A DNA stretch of 64,000 nt from Laccaria trichodermophora (taxonomy: Eukaryota; Basidiomycota; Agaricomycetes; Agaricales; Hydnangiaceae). This document shows positions 23,654 to 33,803 of this stretch, one piece after another; within the stretch, counting starts at the first letter, position 1, and the number at the start of each line of letters is the position of its first letter. The stretch spans positions 1,674,001 through 1,738,000 of the forward strand of contig JACTVC010000005.1 in assembly GCA_018417955.1 (NCBI GenBank), given 5' to 3'. The notes under the pieces are model-generated. The model searched no databases, had not been told where the DNA came from, and saw only the letters and a list, made by a program, of their open reading frames with translations. Made by a program: the position numbers and the translations under genes.

Positions 23654-24022
23654 TGTTAGGGCAACACTATCAAATACTGACAAGGCCACTAGAGAATGAT
23701 CAAAGATGAGAGAGAGGAGATAGAGAGAGCTGAGCTGGGATTCAATGACTTTAGTGGGAATCCTAAGAGATTGAAGCTAGAGATAAACTACTGTACATGG
23801 GGTTTATATACTACTCTTGAATATTTCTAGAATGTTCCACCAGTTGCTACAAGGTGCACAGAGGAACATTCTAGAACATTCTATGCTAATCTATACTAAT
23901 CTATAATGTTCTTCAACATGATAGAATATGGAAGATTCTAGAATGTTTTATAAGGTCCTTGATAATTCTAGGAAAGTCCAGAAATTGGTGAAAGAAATGG
24001 AAAAATGAATGGTACCCTGACA
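23654..24022 (-). repeat. 3' LTR of the Gypsy element (369 bp)
   Basis: Read on the plus strand it begins TGTTAGGGCAACACTATC and ends GGTACCCTGACA, giving TG...CA ends on either strand. It differs from the other LTR at about three positions (AAAGATG/AAATATG, GGGATTC/GGGGTTC, GTTTTATAAG/GTTCTATAAG), about 99% identity. Confidence 0.93.
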
Positions 24023-24033
24023 TCACCCCCCTT

Positions 24034-24975
24034 CTAAGGCACATTGCCCTCAATGTGCTTGCCTAAAGTCCAATCAAATAATTTGGAAGAGGAGGATGGA
24101 ACTGTGAAGTTGGAGTATGGTTTAAAGTTCAACCTAGAAAATGTAACAGCAGAAATTTTTCTTGGGGCAGAAGGATGTTTGGCATAGAATTCTTGAACAG
24201 CCTTCTTTGCATGTTCTAAGCCATTTTCTGGTTCCCAAGTACTTTCTTCTTGAGGATAGCCCTTCCATTTAACTAGGAATTGAAGTTTTCCCCTGAATAT
24301 CCTACTATCTTTGATATATTCTACCTCCCATTCAGGTTTATCACCTTTAATGACTGGGGCTGGTCTAGGAGGTGGCTTTCTACCAGAGATAGTATCTTGA
24401 ACATAAGGCCTAAGTTTTACAGTGTTGAAGACAGGATGGACCTTCATAGAAGGAGGTAATTGTAGCTTGTAGGAATTAGGACCAATAATTTTGATGATCT
24501 TGAATGGTCCATATCTTTTGTCATCCAGTTTCTTGGATGGCCTATCTGATTTTATGTCCTTTCCATCAAGCCATACTTTGTCTCCAATCTGATATGATAC
24601 AGCTTCTCCCCTATTTTGATCATAGAATCTAGCCATATCATCAGCTGCTCTGTGAAGAGCTGCCTCTGCTTCTTTTCTAGCAGATTGCATTCTCTGCACA
24701 AAATCATTGACTGACTCTACTTTACTGGCTCTAAGAGGTTCTGTTCCCATCCTGGGATGTCTTCCATTATTCAGCATGAAAGGTGTTTGTCTGGTGGATG
24801 CTTGAACTCTATTATTATGAGAGAATTCAGCCAGAGCTAGCCAGTCTGCCCAATCATCCTGTCTGTGATTGACAAATAGCCTAAGGTATTGCTCAATCTC
24901 CTGATTTGCCCTTTCTGTCTGGCCATCAGTTTGAGGATGCCAAGCAGTTGAAGAGGCAGTTTTTATACCAAGGAT
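24034..24975 (-). pseudogene. Integrase C-terminus and chromodomain of the Gypsy element
   Basis: This frame continues pol after a one-base shift in an A run near 24975. It holds the end of the integrase core (HPQTDGQTERANQE), then the GPY/F region (YGPFKIIKIIGPNSYKLQLP) and a chromodomain (about 24180-24335: EWEVEYI, then FLVKWKGYPQEESTWEPE). In chromoviruses this domain targets integration to marked histones. The first ATG of the frame is 24777, but normal translation would come from the upstream frame. Intact apart from the upstream shift. Confidence 0.88.
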
Positions 24976-26458
24976 TTTTGTTGTGCTCTTTCATGAATTG
25001 GGCTACAAACTGGGGACCTTGATCACTGATTATTTGTTTGGGAAGGCCATGAAGTTTCCAGACATGGTCTCTGAATAGTTTGGCTACCCCAGCAGATGTT
25101 ACTGTATCTCTAGTTGGAATGGCATGGATCATTTTTCCAAGCCTGTCTACAACCACCATAATTGAATTGTAGCCTTTGCTTTCAGGGAGGCCAACAATCA
25201 AGTCCACTGTAACAATGTCCCAGACATCTTCAGGTATTTGAGTAGGTACAAGTTTTCCAACAGGTTTGGCTGGAAAAGTCTTGGTTCTGTTGCACCTATC
25301 ACATCCTTTGACATATGATGCTACATATCTGGAGATACCTGGCCACCAGTAATTTCTGGAAACCAGCTCTAAGGTTTTCCACCTTCCTGGATGTCCAGCC
25401 ATTACAGAGTCATGATGGAGTTTGACAATTTCCCTTCTTATCTCTGGGTTTTTAGGCACATAGACTTTTCCTCTGAAAAGGATAAGTCCGTGCTCTTGAG
25501 ACCATTCATGTCCTTCTAGCTTCTTGACATTTGAGTCCTTCATTTCTTCTACTGCCTTTACCACTTTCTCATCAAGATCTTTAGAATTTCTGATCTGCTT
25601 AAGAATCTCTGCTTCACCTCCATTGACAAGAGCATGCCCTTGTTTCAGAGCCTGGACAAGGAAATAGGAGGGTTTGAGAAGAGTGACATTTTCATTATCA
25701 TTCTCCCCCTTTCCATGGTCTGGCCTCCTGGACAGGGCATCTGGCTTTCCAGAGCTTTTACCAGGTCTATGATGAAGAGAGAAATCAAATCTGGAAAGGA
25801 ATAACGACCATCTAGCCTGCCTTCTGTTTAATTTTTTGGCAGTCATGAAATATTGCAGATTTTTGTGATCTGTCCATATCTGAAAGGTGTATTTGGTACC
25901 TTCTAGATAATGTCTCCATTCATCCAGGGCTCTGATAATTGCCAGCATTTCCTTGTCATGAATTTCATAATTCCTTTCAACTTCATTGTGGCTTTTGGAC
26001 ATGAATGCTACAGGATGCCATTTCCCATCTTCTCCTTCTTGAGACAAAATAGCTCCAGTGGCAAAATTGGAGCTATCTGCCTCAAGTTTGTATGGCTTAT
26101 CATCACTGGGAAAAACTAGGACAGGAGAAGAAGTAATTCTTTCTTTTAACCTCTGAAATGCTGCCCTATGTTCTGTATTCCATGTCCAAGGTGCATCTTT
26201 CTTTGTCAGATCCTGTAGTGGTCTAGCAATCTCTGAAAAACCCTGGATAAACCTTCTGTAAAAATTACAGAATCCAATGAAAGACTGTACTTCTTTAACA
26301 TTGGAGGGTTCAGGCCACTTAGAAACACCTTCTATCTTAACAGGATCCATTTCTATCCTGCCTTGTGAAATGATCAGTCCAAGATATTCAATCTTTTCCT
26401 TTTCAAATTCACATTTCTCTGCTTTAAGATAGAGTTTGTTTGTTTCCAGGAGTTCCAA
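24926..26458 (-). pseudogene. RT thumb, RNase H and integrase (part) of the Gypsy element
   Basis: This continues pol after the deletion at the RT active site. The start (LYLKAEKCEFEKEKIEYLG) is the RT thumb. RNase H follows with acidic residues in EADSSN (D128), HDKEML (E170) and WTDHKN (D197). The integrase zinc-binding H2C2 region is around residues 349-389 (CDRC) and the catalytic core has aspartates at VTVDLIVG (D419) and ISDQGPQF (D479). The frame then shifts and stops at 24926-24928, before the core glutamate. Numbering is from the first ATG of this frame. Confidence 0.9.
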
Positions 26459-26469
26459 GACCTTGCAAA

Positions 26470-27909
26470 CTACCTGTCTATGATGTTCAAGAGTCTCTGT
26501 GAAAATCCCATGTATACTATGACAACTTGACCATCAATGAGCTCAATGAAGATGTCATTCATCATAGTTTGAAAGGTAGCAGGACTATTGGTTAAACCAA
26601 AAAACATGACAAGAGGTTCAAACAAGCCTCTATTGGTTCTAAAGGCTGCTTTCCACTCATCTCCATTCTTCATCCTAACATTATTGAAGCCCCATCTAAC
26701 ATCAAGTTTGGTAAAATACTTGGCTTGTTTCATTTTAGTTATGATATCAGATATAAGAGGCAAAGGATAGGAGTTTTTTATAGTCATGTCATTTAGTTTT
26801 CTATAATCCTGAACAAGCCTGAGAGTGCCATCTTTTTTCTTGACAAAGAAAACTGGAGATGCCATTGGAGATTTTGAAGGCCTGATTCTACCACTCTTTA
26901 GATTTTCCTCTAGAAAAGCATCAAGTTCTTTCTGCTCAACAGGGGAAAGAGGATAAATTTTGCATCTAAAGGGTTCAGAACCAGGTTTCAACTCAATTGC
27001 ATGATCCCAGGGTTTCCTTTCAGGAAGTTGATCAAAAGAATCTTTAGAGAAAACTCCCTTGAATTTATGATAAGGTTTGGGAACAATCTCTTCAAATGTC
27101 TTCTTCCCTTCTGGATTATGCAAGTGAGATTCTTCAGCCAGCCTTTGGGACATGGAAGAAGTGGCATTGATATGCTGCTCAGTATGAAGAAAAGATACAA
27201 AGATCCTGTCATCAGAATCAGCTTCTGAGCTAGTTTCTTCATCTTCATCTTCATCTTCAACCAGGGCAGGCATTTTTCTTCTGAGCCTAGCATTTTGTTT
27301 TTGCCTTTTTCTTCTCTCCTTCTTAACCAGAATATGGCAATCAGAAGGACACCTGGTAAAATCCACTTCTCCTGTTCTCCAATTAATTTCAGGATTATGG
27401 TGGTATAACCAGGTATGCCCAATAATGGCATCCTTATCTCCAAGATCACAAACAGCAAAAGTGGCATTTTCTGAATATTCCTTAAACATCATGTTTAGGT
27501 TAACTTCTTCTTTGATAGAGCCACCCTGGTTTAAAGTTCCATCTACATTGTAGACAGGGACTGCTCTAGGAAGTTTGACTGTATTAAGATCATGATGTTC
27601 AACAAACTTGGTATTCAGAAAAAGACCAGTAGCTCCACAGTCTAGAAGAGCAGTAATAGAAATTCTATTCCCAGTATCCAAAGTCTTGAGAATGACCTTG
27701 ACCTGAGTAGAAAATCTTGAATTTGTGCTTCTAACATAGATTTTCTCAGGAAAAGAAGGATTGGAAGAGGGATTTAGAGTTTCTGAAGACATGGTTTCAG
27801 ATACAGTATCAGCTTCTTGTGAATTTGAAAGTTCATTTGATTTGAAACATTGTAATACACTGTATCTATTATTTCTCTGGGACATGTCTTTCACCAGAGA
27901 AGCCTTCAA
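26470..27909 (-). pseudogene. Protease and reverse transcriptase of the Gypsy element, active site deleted
   Basis: The frame overlaps the end of gag in the -1 frame. The aspartic protease motif DCGATG is near residue 90 (family motif DS/TGA). RT follows: SPMASPVFFVKKKDGTLRLV, YFTKLDVRWGFNNVRM and FGLTNSPATFQ. At the YxDD box the sequence reads VYMG and then goes out of frame, ending at 26470. Frame comparison with the next ORF implies a deletion of 3n+1 bases, about 10, that removes both catalytic aspartates. The copy therefore cannot make active RT by itself. Confidence 0.9.
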
Positions 27910-28817
27910 AAACCCTTTTCATTATTGTCTTGTCCCTGTTCCTTTTGGATTTCTTCCTTCATATACTCTTTGATTGCCTGATAGTCCATGTTGTTAATAT
28001 CTACTGTGGATGTACAGTCTCTGGCTATGTGACCAGGTTTTCTGCATTTAAAGCAAACTCTGGGCTTGAATTTTTTCCAGCCTGAGTCAACCTCCATGGG
28101 AATTACATCTGGTTGCCTTGGGGGAGCAGTTTGCTGAGTTTGAGTTGTTTGAAAAGGGGATTTGATAGGTTTTGGAGTAGATGAGGATGATTTTAACAAT
28201 GGAGATTGGCCAAATACCTTTCTCTTGGCTTCCCTTTGTCTCCATTGCCTATCAAATTTTGTAGCCCATTGAATCCAGGAATCCAGAGTAGTGGGCATCT
28301 CTGAGAGTCCATAGATTTTGTCTACAATTCCTTGGCTTAACCCTTTCTCAAATTTTTCTACCAATGCAGCATCATTGTACCCTGTCTCATCCTTCAGTTC
28401 TCTGAAGTTGGAAACATACTCATCCACAGTATTATTTCCTTGCTTCAGTTGATCCAATTTGAATCTAGCAGTGCCTGCTGGATCAGGATCACCAAAAGTG
28501 CTTTGGAATTCTTGGATGAAATCACCCCAGGACCATTTAACTTCCTGTGCAGCTGATAGTTGCTTGACTTTGAGTTTAGCCCAAGGACCAGCAGTGCCTC
28601 CCTTCATGTAAGAAAGAGCAAAGACAATTCTTTCAGAATCATCTTGCACATTTTTTCCATGGAAATAAAGGAGTAATTCGCTAATGAAGGTGTCTGCTTT
28701 TGCTTGGGATCCATCAAAGAAATTAGGTGGGGCTACCTTGATTCCTTTGAAAGAACTAGGACTACCATGGGGTCCAGGGATGGATTGAGAGACAAAAGTA
28801 TCAAGAAGCTTTTGCAT
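27906..28817 (-). CDS. Gag of the Gypsy element
   Basis: This structural protein packages the element RNA. The 303 codons include a Retrotrans_gag-like helical region (GPWAKLKVKQLS, WGDFIQEFQSTFGDPDPAGTA, VDEYVSNFRELKDETGYNDAA) and one CCHC zinc knuckle near the C-terminus (CFKCRKPGHIARDC). An upstream ATG at 28932 starts a plausible N-terminal extension (MTHPTSSQNPLHTPD) that leaves the frame near 28860, so the original protein was probably longer. The stop TGA (27906-27908) directly follows a slippery heptamer. Confidence 0.85.
   Translation of the reverse strand: MQKLLDTFVSQSIPGPHGSPSSFKGIKVAPPNFFDGSQAKADTFISELLLYFHGKNVQDDSERIVFALSYMKGGTAGPWAKLKVKQLSAAQEVKWSWGDFIQEFQSTFGDPDPAGTARFKLDQLKQGNNTVDEYVSNFRELKDETGYNDAALVEKFEKGLSQGIVDKIYGLSEMPTTLDSWIQWATKFDRQWRQREAKRKVFGQSPLLKSSSSTPKPIKSPFQTTQTQQTAPPRQPDVIPMEVDSGWKKFKPRVCFKCRKPGHIARDCTSTVDINNMDYQAIKEYMKEEIQKEQGQDNNEKGF
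27909..27915 (-). promoter_or_regulatory. Putative -1 ribosomal frameshift site at gag/pol
   Basis: The minus strand reads G GGT TTT immediately before the gag TGA, matching the canonical X XXY YYZ heptamer in the gag reading frame. Slipping back one base makes the next codon TTG, the first codon of the open pol frame. The placement is exact. I have not identified the stimulatory structure downstream. Confidence 0.65.
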
Positions 28818-29344
28818 GTCAGCAATCTGCTTTTGGAGTTGTTGAATGGTGGGAGAGAGTAGTAGAGGGAGCTTCAGACATAGGGTTGTCTGGAGTGTGA
28901 AGAGGGTTTTGGGAAGATGTGGGATGTGTCATGGTGGAAGTGATGGTAAAACTGTGCTACTGGCCTTGCCCTCAGGAGTGTGTGTGGGGAAAGAAAGCTA
29001 GCTACAGAAAGAGTCCTTGAAACTATCTATATACCTAAAAGGCTAAACTACTGGATACCCAGTTGTCCCTTCTTGCCTAGGCTACAACCCCAGAATCACA
29101 GGAATGACTACCTGGATATTTCCTGGTGGACTAAAGGCAAATTCTCTCAGGAAGAAAATGCCCCAACAGTTGGTATCCCTATTTACAAGGTCACACACAC
29201 TATAAAGGCAGTGATCTCAACAGATGCACAGTTATTAGAACTGTATGTGGGGGAGGGGATAGTAGTGAGTGGAGGAAGATGTGAATGGAATAAAGTGGAA
29301 TAATGGGAGGAGGTGTGGAGTTGTCAAGAGTAGCTTCAATCTTC

Positions 29345-29713
29345 TGTTAGGGCAACACTATCAAATACTGACAAGGCCACTAGAGAATGATCAAATATGA
29401 GAGAGAGGAGATAGAGAGAGCTGAGCTGGGGTTCAATGACTTTAGTGGGAATCCTAAGAGATTGAAGCTAGAGATAAACTACTGTACATGGGGTTTATAT
29501 ACTACTCTTGAATATTTCTAGAATGTTCCACCAGTTGCTACAAGGTGCACAGAGGAACATTCTAGAACATTCTATGCTAATCTATACTAATCTATAATGT
29601 TCTTCAACATGATAGAATATGGAAGATTCTAGAATGTTCTATAAGGTCCTTGATAATTCTAGGAAAGTCCAGAAATTGGTGAAAGAAATGGAAAAATGAA
29701 TGGTACCCTGACA
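29345..29713 (-). repeat. 5' LTR of the Gypsy element (369 bp)
   Basis: Same length as the 3' LTR, with about three substitutions. Inside it, the minus strand reads GAAGATTGAAGCTACTC, where a primer-binding site should lie; it is not an obvious match to a common tRNA 3' end. The 29300-28940 leader is non-coding. Confidence 0.93.
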
Positions 29714-30859
29714 GGAATGTTGGGAGGGACAAGGAAAGGAGTAGGAAGGAGGGGATAGTTATGGAGGAGGGAGGAGTGGTGAACAGGAGGGAGTGGTGGA
29801 GAGGGGAGGGAGTAGTGGAGAGAGGAGGGGAAGGGGGTGGAGTGATGTAGGGAGGGGGTGTGAGGGAGGGGGAGGGGGTGTGTGGTGTGATAAGAGGGGA
29901 AAGACAATGGTGGACACACACATAGCAAGCTCACTGTCCTGGGCTTGTTGTCTCCCCATTTTTGTTTGTGCGTGGTCGTGGACGCATAATGGTGGTTGCA
30001 GACACATTGGCATTGGCATGGACATCATTGTGTTAGCATTGACGTGTTGTTGTTGGTGTGGACATTTCATCACATCATCTGGCATGGACACATCATCATG
30101 GGTGTGGTCAGTGTTTGTGTGAATATGTCATCATGTCATTGTTGTTGATGTGGACACATTGTTGCATCATTGTCATTGTCTGTGTCATTGTTCTGTGGGT
30201 ATTGGGTGTCATTTTGTGGGTGCTGGCAGTGTTTGTGGGCACCAACATGTCTGTTGCATGTTTTTTCGTGTCCAGGGGGGTTGTTCTGTCTCCACAGGCA
30301 TCATTACATGTCTTCTGTTGGTGTACATGGGTGCTGGGTGTGGTTTTGTGGGCAGGGTGTGGTTTTCATGGCTGTTGGGGCCTTTTCATGGGTTTGGTGC
30401 TTGTTGTTTTGTGACATGGCATTGCTGTGTTGTCATTGAGAGGTGTTGTGATCAATGTTGGTGGTTGTGGCAGCCATGGGTGATCAACAAGTGATGTTGG
30501 TGATGGTGGCTATGGGTGATGGTGATGGCATGGTGGTGGTTGGTGGAAGAAGAGAGTGGGTGTGTTTGGAAAGCATGTTTGCCAAACAAACATTGTTTGT
30601 TACCCATCGAGAATAAATAAAATAATTAGATTGGACTATAATCCATTCCTGCACATTCTGGGGAACCCTATTCCTGCCCATTCTGGGGAAGACCATTCTG
30701 GTGTAAATTCCAGAATAATCAAATTCCACTGGAATGAGAAAACACAGGAATAACAAATTTAGCAGGGCTTACTGCTAAATTTCATTCCACCAGAATCCAC
30801 AGGAATCCACTGGAATGACAGGAATCCTGCAGGAATAGGGGGGGCACTGCTAAGACCTC
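29714..30859 (+). mobile_element. Element A, copy 3, left end missing
   Basis: From the LTR edge the sequence enters directly at the purine tract (29714-29890) of element A, then the GT-rich tract (29930-30540), the AT-rich block (30600-30640) and GGAAT dyads. The right end is the complement of GAGGTCTTAGCAGTGCC, followed by ATATTGAT, the expected site duplication on this side. The CAGTACTTTAC end and its flank are gone. Confidence 0.75.
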
Positions 30860-31580
30860 ATATTGATGGGTTAAATCTTGCAGTCCAGACTTCCAATGAT
30901 GAAGATATTGAAAATGCAACTTTCAACAGGTGGCTTTCTGAACATTTTGTCAGTTCAGTGCTTGTGTTCTCTCCAAAAGGTGTGTATTCTTGCTTCAGGT
31001 TGCTCTAAATCCTATTCATTAACATTGGACTAGGAGACATCATTGCAGCAAACACCAATGCTCCTGGGAGTTGGCATGATGCTCATGTTGCCCAGCCTAT
31101 CTTTGAGAAACTGAGAACTCAAACCCCAGATGGATTTTACCTTGTTGCAGATACTGCCTTTCCTTGTGGTGCCCAAAATATCAAAGGCTGGATTCATGCA
31201 CCTATCAAGGCAGGTCAAAAGCTTAAAGAAACATCAGATGAAATTGCAGAGTGAATGGCTTTTGATTGAGAACTTCTCTCATATCGCCAGACTGCTGAAT
31301 GGGGAAATCAAATGTTGCAGGGCTCCTTTGGGCAACTTCAGGTTCCTCTTGAGGTTGGAAATGCTGAGCAACAAGGAGAGTTACTGGAGACATGCCTTCA
31401 CTTGCACAATCTTTGCACTTGCCTGGTTGGCATCAACCAGATTCGCAACATATAAATGCCAATCTGGCACAGCCATGCAGAGGAAATTGAAATTTGGAGG
31501 AATTTTGAAAATATGCTCTTTTCTGACCAACAGAAAAATGATCATGTTGCTCATTTTCACACATATGCAGACTACCAATA
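30860..31580 (+). pseudogene. PIF/Harbinger-like DDE transposase fragment with stops
   Basis: In frame the sequence reads LSEHFVSSVLVFSPKG, then a likely intron of about 55 nt (GTGTGTATTC to ACTAG, about 30979-31034), then GDIIAANTNAPGSWHDA, DGFYLVADTAFPCGAQNIKG, LLSYRQTAEWGNQMLQGSFG and LETCLHLHNLCTCLVGINQI. These match the catalytic core and tail of DDE_Tnp_4 (Harbinger) transposases of mushrooms. In-frame stops at about 31252, 31267 and 31453 kill it. The 5' part is missing, cut where element A copy 3 inserted. Confidence 0.75.
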
Positions 31581-31849
31581 GCAATCCTAAGTACCATACA
31601 GTAGGGACAATGTATAGAGGTACAAAACCAATTTAATCATATACCTACCTTACCTAAGACAACATTTTAAAAAGAAACTAGGCAGAACAGGGTCCAGAAC
31701 ATCTCATAATAAGTCAAATACTGTAGGAGGAACAATACTGAATGTTGAGTAAGCATCATATTATGGGGGGGGAGAGTAAGAAAGGCTGGTTCCAATGTAG
31801 GAGAATGAATTGACAGGGATGTGAGAAGCAAGGGAAGGGGAAGGTAGTA

Positions 31850-33803
31850 ATTAAGCAACCTCAATGACCTCCTCCTTGTCATCATTAGCAGTGGCAGAGG
31901 CTTTGATGTCCTGGGAACCTGTAGCAGCTGATGCGGTGAAGTAACCAGGCTCAGCACCAGAGACTCCTGGAGCAGGGAATGAGATGTTGAAGGAATCAGC
32001 AGTTCAATGAGATTTGTACAAGCTGAGAGCAGATGGAGGGGATTGATGATGATGATGTGGCTGTGAAGAGCAAAAGTGACAGCCTGGAATGTGGATGTGA
32101 TGGGGAGGGCTGTCATTGTCAATGAAACCATCTGGTGCAACATTCTCCTTCTTGTTGCTTGAGGAAGGATCAGTTACCCAGTAGGTATGAGAACCACCTT
32201 CAGGAAACTTTTCCTTGCAATGAACCTTGCCATTGATGCACTGAAGATCTTGTTTGGTGGAAGCACTGCAGCATGCACAAGAACAACGGACAGGAGGGGG
32301 ATGGGGAGTCATCATCTCAAGCATCTCCAGCTTCAGCTCTGCTTGATCACACACTTGATCAGTTTCATGAATTCATAGCTGAAGCATGGAGTTTTGTTGG
32401 CAAAGAGACTTAATGGTGGCAGTAGCATCATGAAGTTGCTGGGAGAGGGAAAGAAACTGGGCATTCTGGAGGGAATGGTTTGCATGTTCAGCATCATGAG
32501 CTTGTTGAGCACTAGGATCAAAGGCATCACTGAGCTTGGAGATTAGCTCTATGCCATTGTTGCAGGGGCAGCATTGAAGGGTGGGATCTGGGTGGCAAAT
32601 GATGGCATTGTGAACAGCCTTTTTGGGATCCACAGGTTTGGCTTTCTTGGAATCCATTGTCTTGAACAGAGCCTTCCTGGGAGGGTTCTCAAGGACTTCA
32701 ACTTCATCATCTGATGAACCACTGTCATCCTTGGCTTTGCCATAAAAATCAGAATCAGCCAGCTCCCACATGCAGGCATGCTCGCTAATGAGGTTGTCAA
32801 TGTAGTGTGCTCATTTGATGTTGGGGGGGCAGTATGCATTACCAGTAGGTTTTGTAGTCTTAACAAGCTAAAAACAAGCAGTTTAAGTACAGGAGAATAT
32901 GTTCAAATAAAAGCTTACCTGCTTGAACTTGGTTTTGATTGATTTGATTGTGTGCTAGGGGCATCTGTTGGTGTGAGCCCAGCATGTGTAGTTTTTGTGA
33001 ATGGTTTGCCACCCATGCTGTCCCAAGGGAAGCTCGACCTCCACCTTATCAAGAAGAGCTGAAACGTCATCCACAGAATAGTTTCCAGCTCCACAAGGAT
33101 GACCTCACTTCACATTCTCCTCCCCTTCAGAGTCATCAGAGTTGGGCTTTTGTTTTTGTGACAAAGTCTTGCTCTTGAGGTGGCAACTGTCATCTGCTGG
33201 CATGGCATGCTGCTTCCCCTTCAACTTTTGATGAGACCCAGCAACTTTCTCAGCAGGGGCATACCTGCATGCCTTTGCAATGGTGACACTGTCAGAAAGG
33301 TCGTTATTGTGGTTGTCTGGCAAAGGAAGGAGGGCTGGATCAATTGTGATTTGAGATATTGATGCTAGTGGGTTAGGTCTGGGAGTTGCTGGTTGTAGTG
33401 GACATCAGCAACTTCACTAGTCAATGAGAAGATGTTGGGACATACAGTAAATGCATGGGATATGGGTGAGTTCAGTCTATTGTGCATGTTGTTGTGGGGT
33501 GTCTGTAATTGAGCAGTCAAGAACGAAATGTTTTAGAAAATGACAATGCACATCAGCTGTAGCCACTACAACATTATTTGGAAAATTCTGGCTGGGTGTT
33601 GCACCAAACAATTGCTGAAAAATGTCAATGTCAGCCATTATGCCAAAACTAAGGGACAGATGACATACAGGGAAATGGCCTAGGTAAGGGACCCAGTTAC
33701 CATTCAAATCTTGAACAAATGGATTGCCAGCATTATCACAACAAATGGGAACATGGTTGGTGTAAGGGGAGTTAGTTGTAGAAGGATTCATGGCAGTTGA
33801 CAA
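31850..33803 (-). pseudogene. Uncharacterised degenerate multi-exon gene, probably transposon-linked
   Basis: Several minus-strand segments look protein-like: 33477-33803 (DLNGNWVPYLGHFPVCH), 33105-33323 (Ser/Lys-rich), 32373-32880 (LVKTTKPTGNAYCPP, a stop, then AHYIDNLISEHACMWELADS, acidic serine stretch, coiled-coil-like end) and 32004-32354 (cysteine cluster CSCACCSAS, then GSHTYWVTDPSSS). Stops and frame changes break it. It lies tail-to-tail with the Harbinger-like transposase relic, as accessory genes of such elements can. I do not recognise the family; the link to the transposase is inference. Confidence 0.4.

Larger units (their letters stand above)
23654..29713 (-). mobile_element. 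Ty3/Gypsy chromodomain retrotransposon (chromovirus), 6.06 kb
   Basis: Two 369-bp LTRs enclose gag, protease, RT, RNase H, integrase and a chromodomain, all on the minus strand, in Ty3/Gypsy order. Next to the 3' LTR the minus strand reads AGAAGGGGGGTGA, a polypurine tract. pol is broken by an RT active-site deletion (near 26500) and a one-base frameshift (near 24975); gag is frameshifted near its start. Flanking 5-mers (CAGTG left, GGAAT right) do not match, and both neighbours (elements C2 and A4) are truncated at the LTR edges, pointing to rearrangement after insertion. Confidence 0.92.

Noticed and set aside
23477..24022. GTCC repeats next to the LTR considered as part of the retrotransposon
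   Set aside because: They end exactly at the TGTTAGGG LTR edge, are absent from the other LTR's flank, and match element C.
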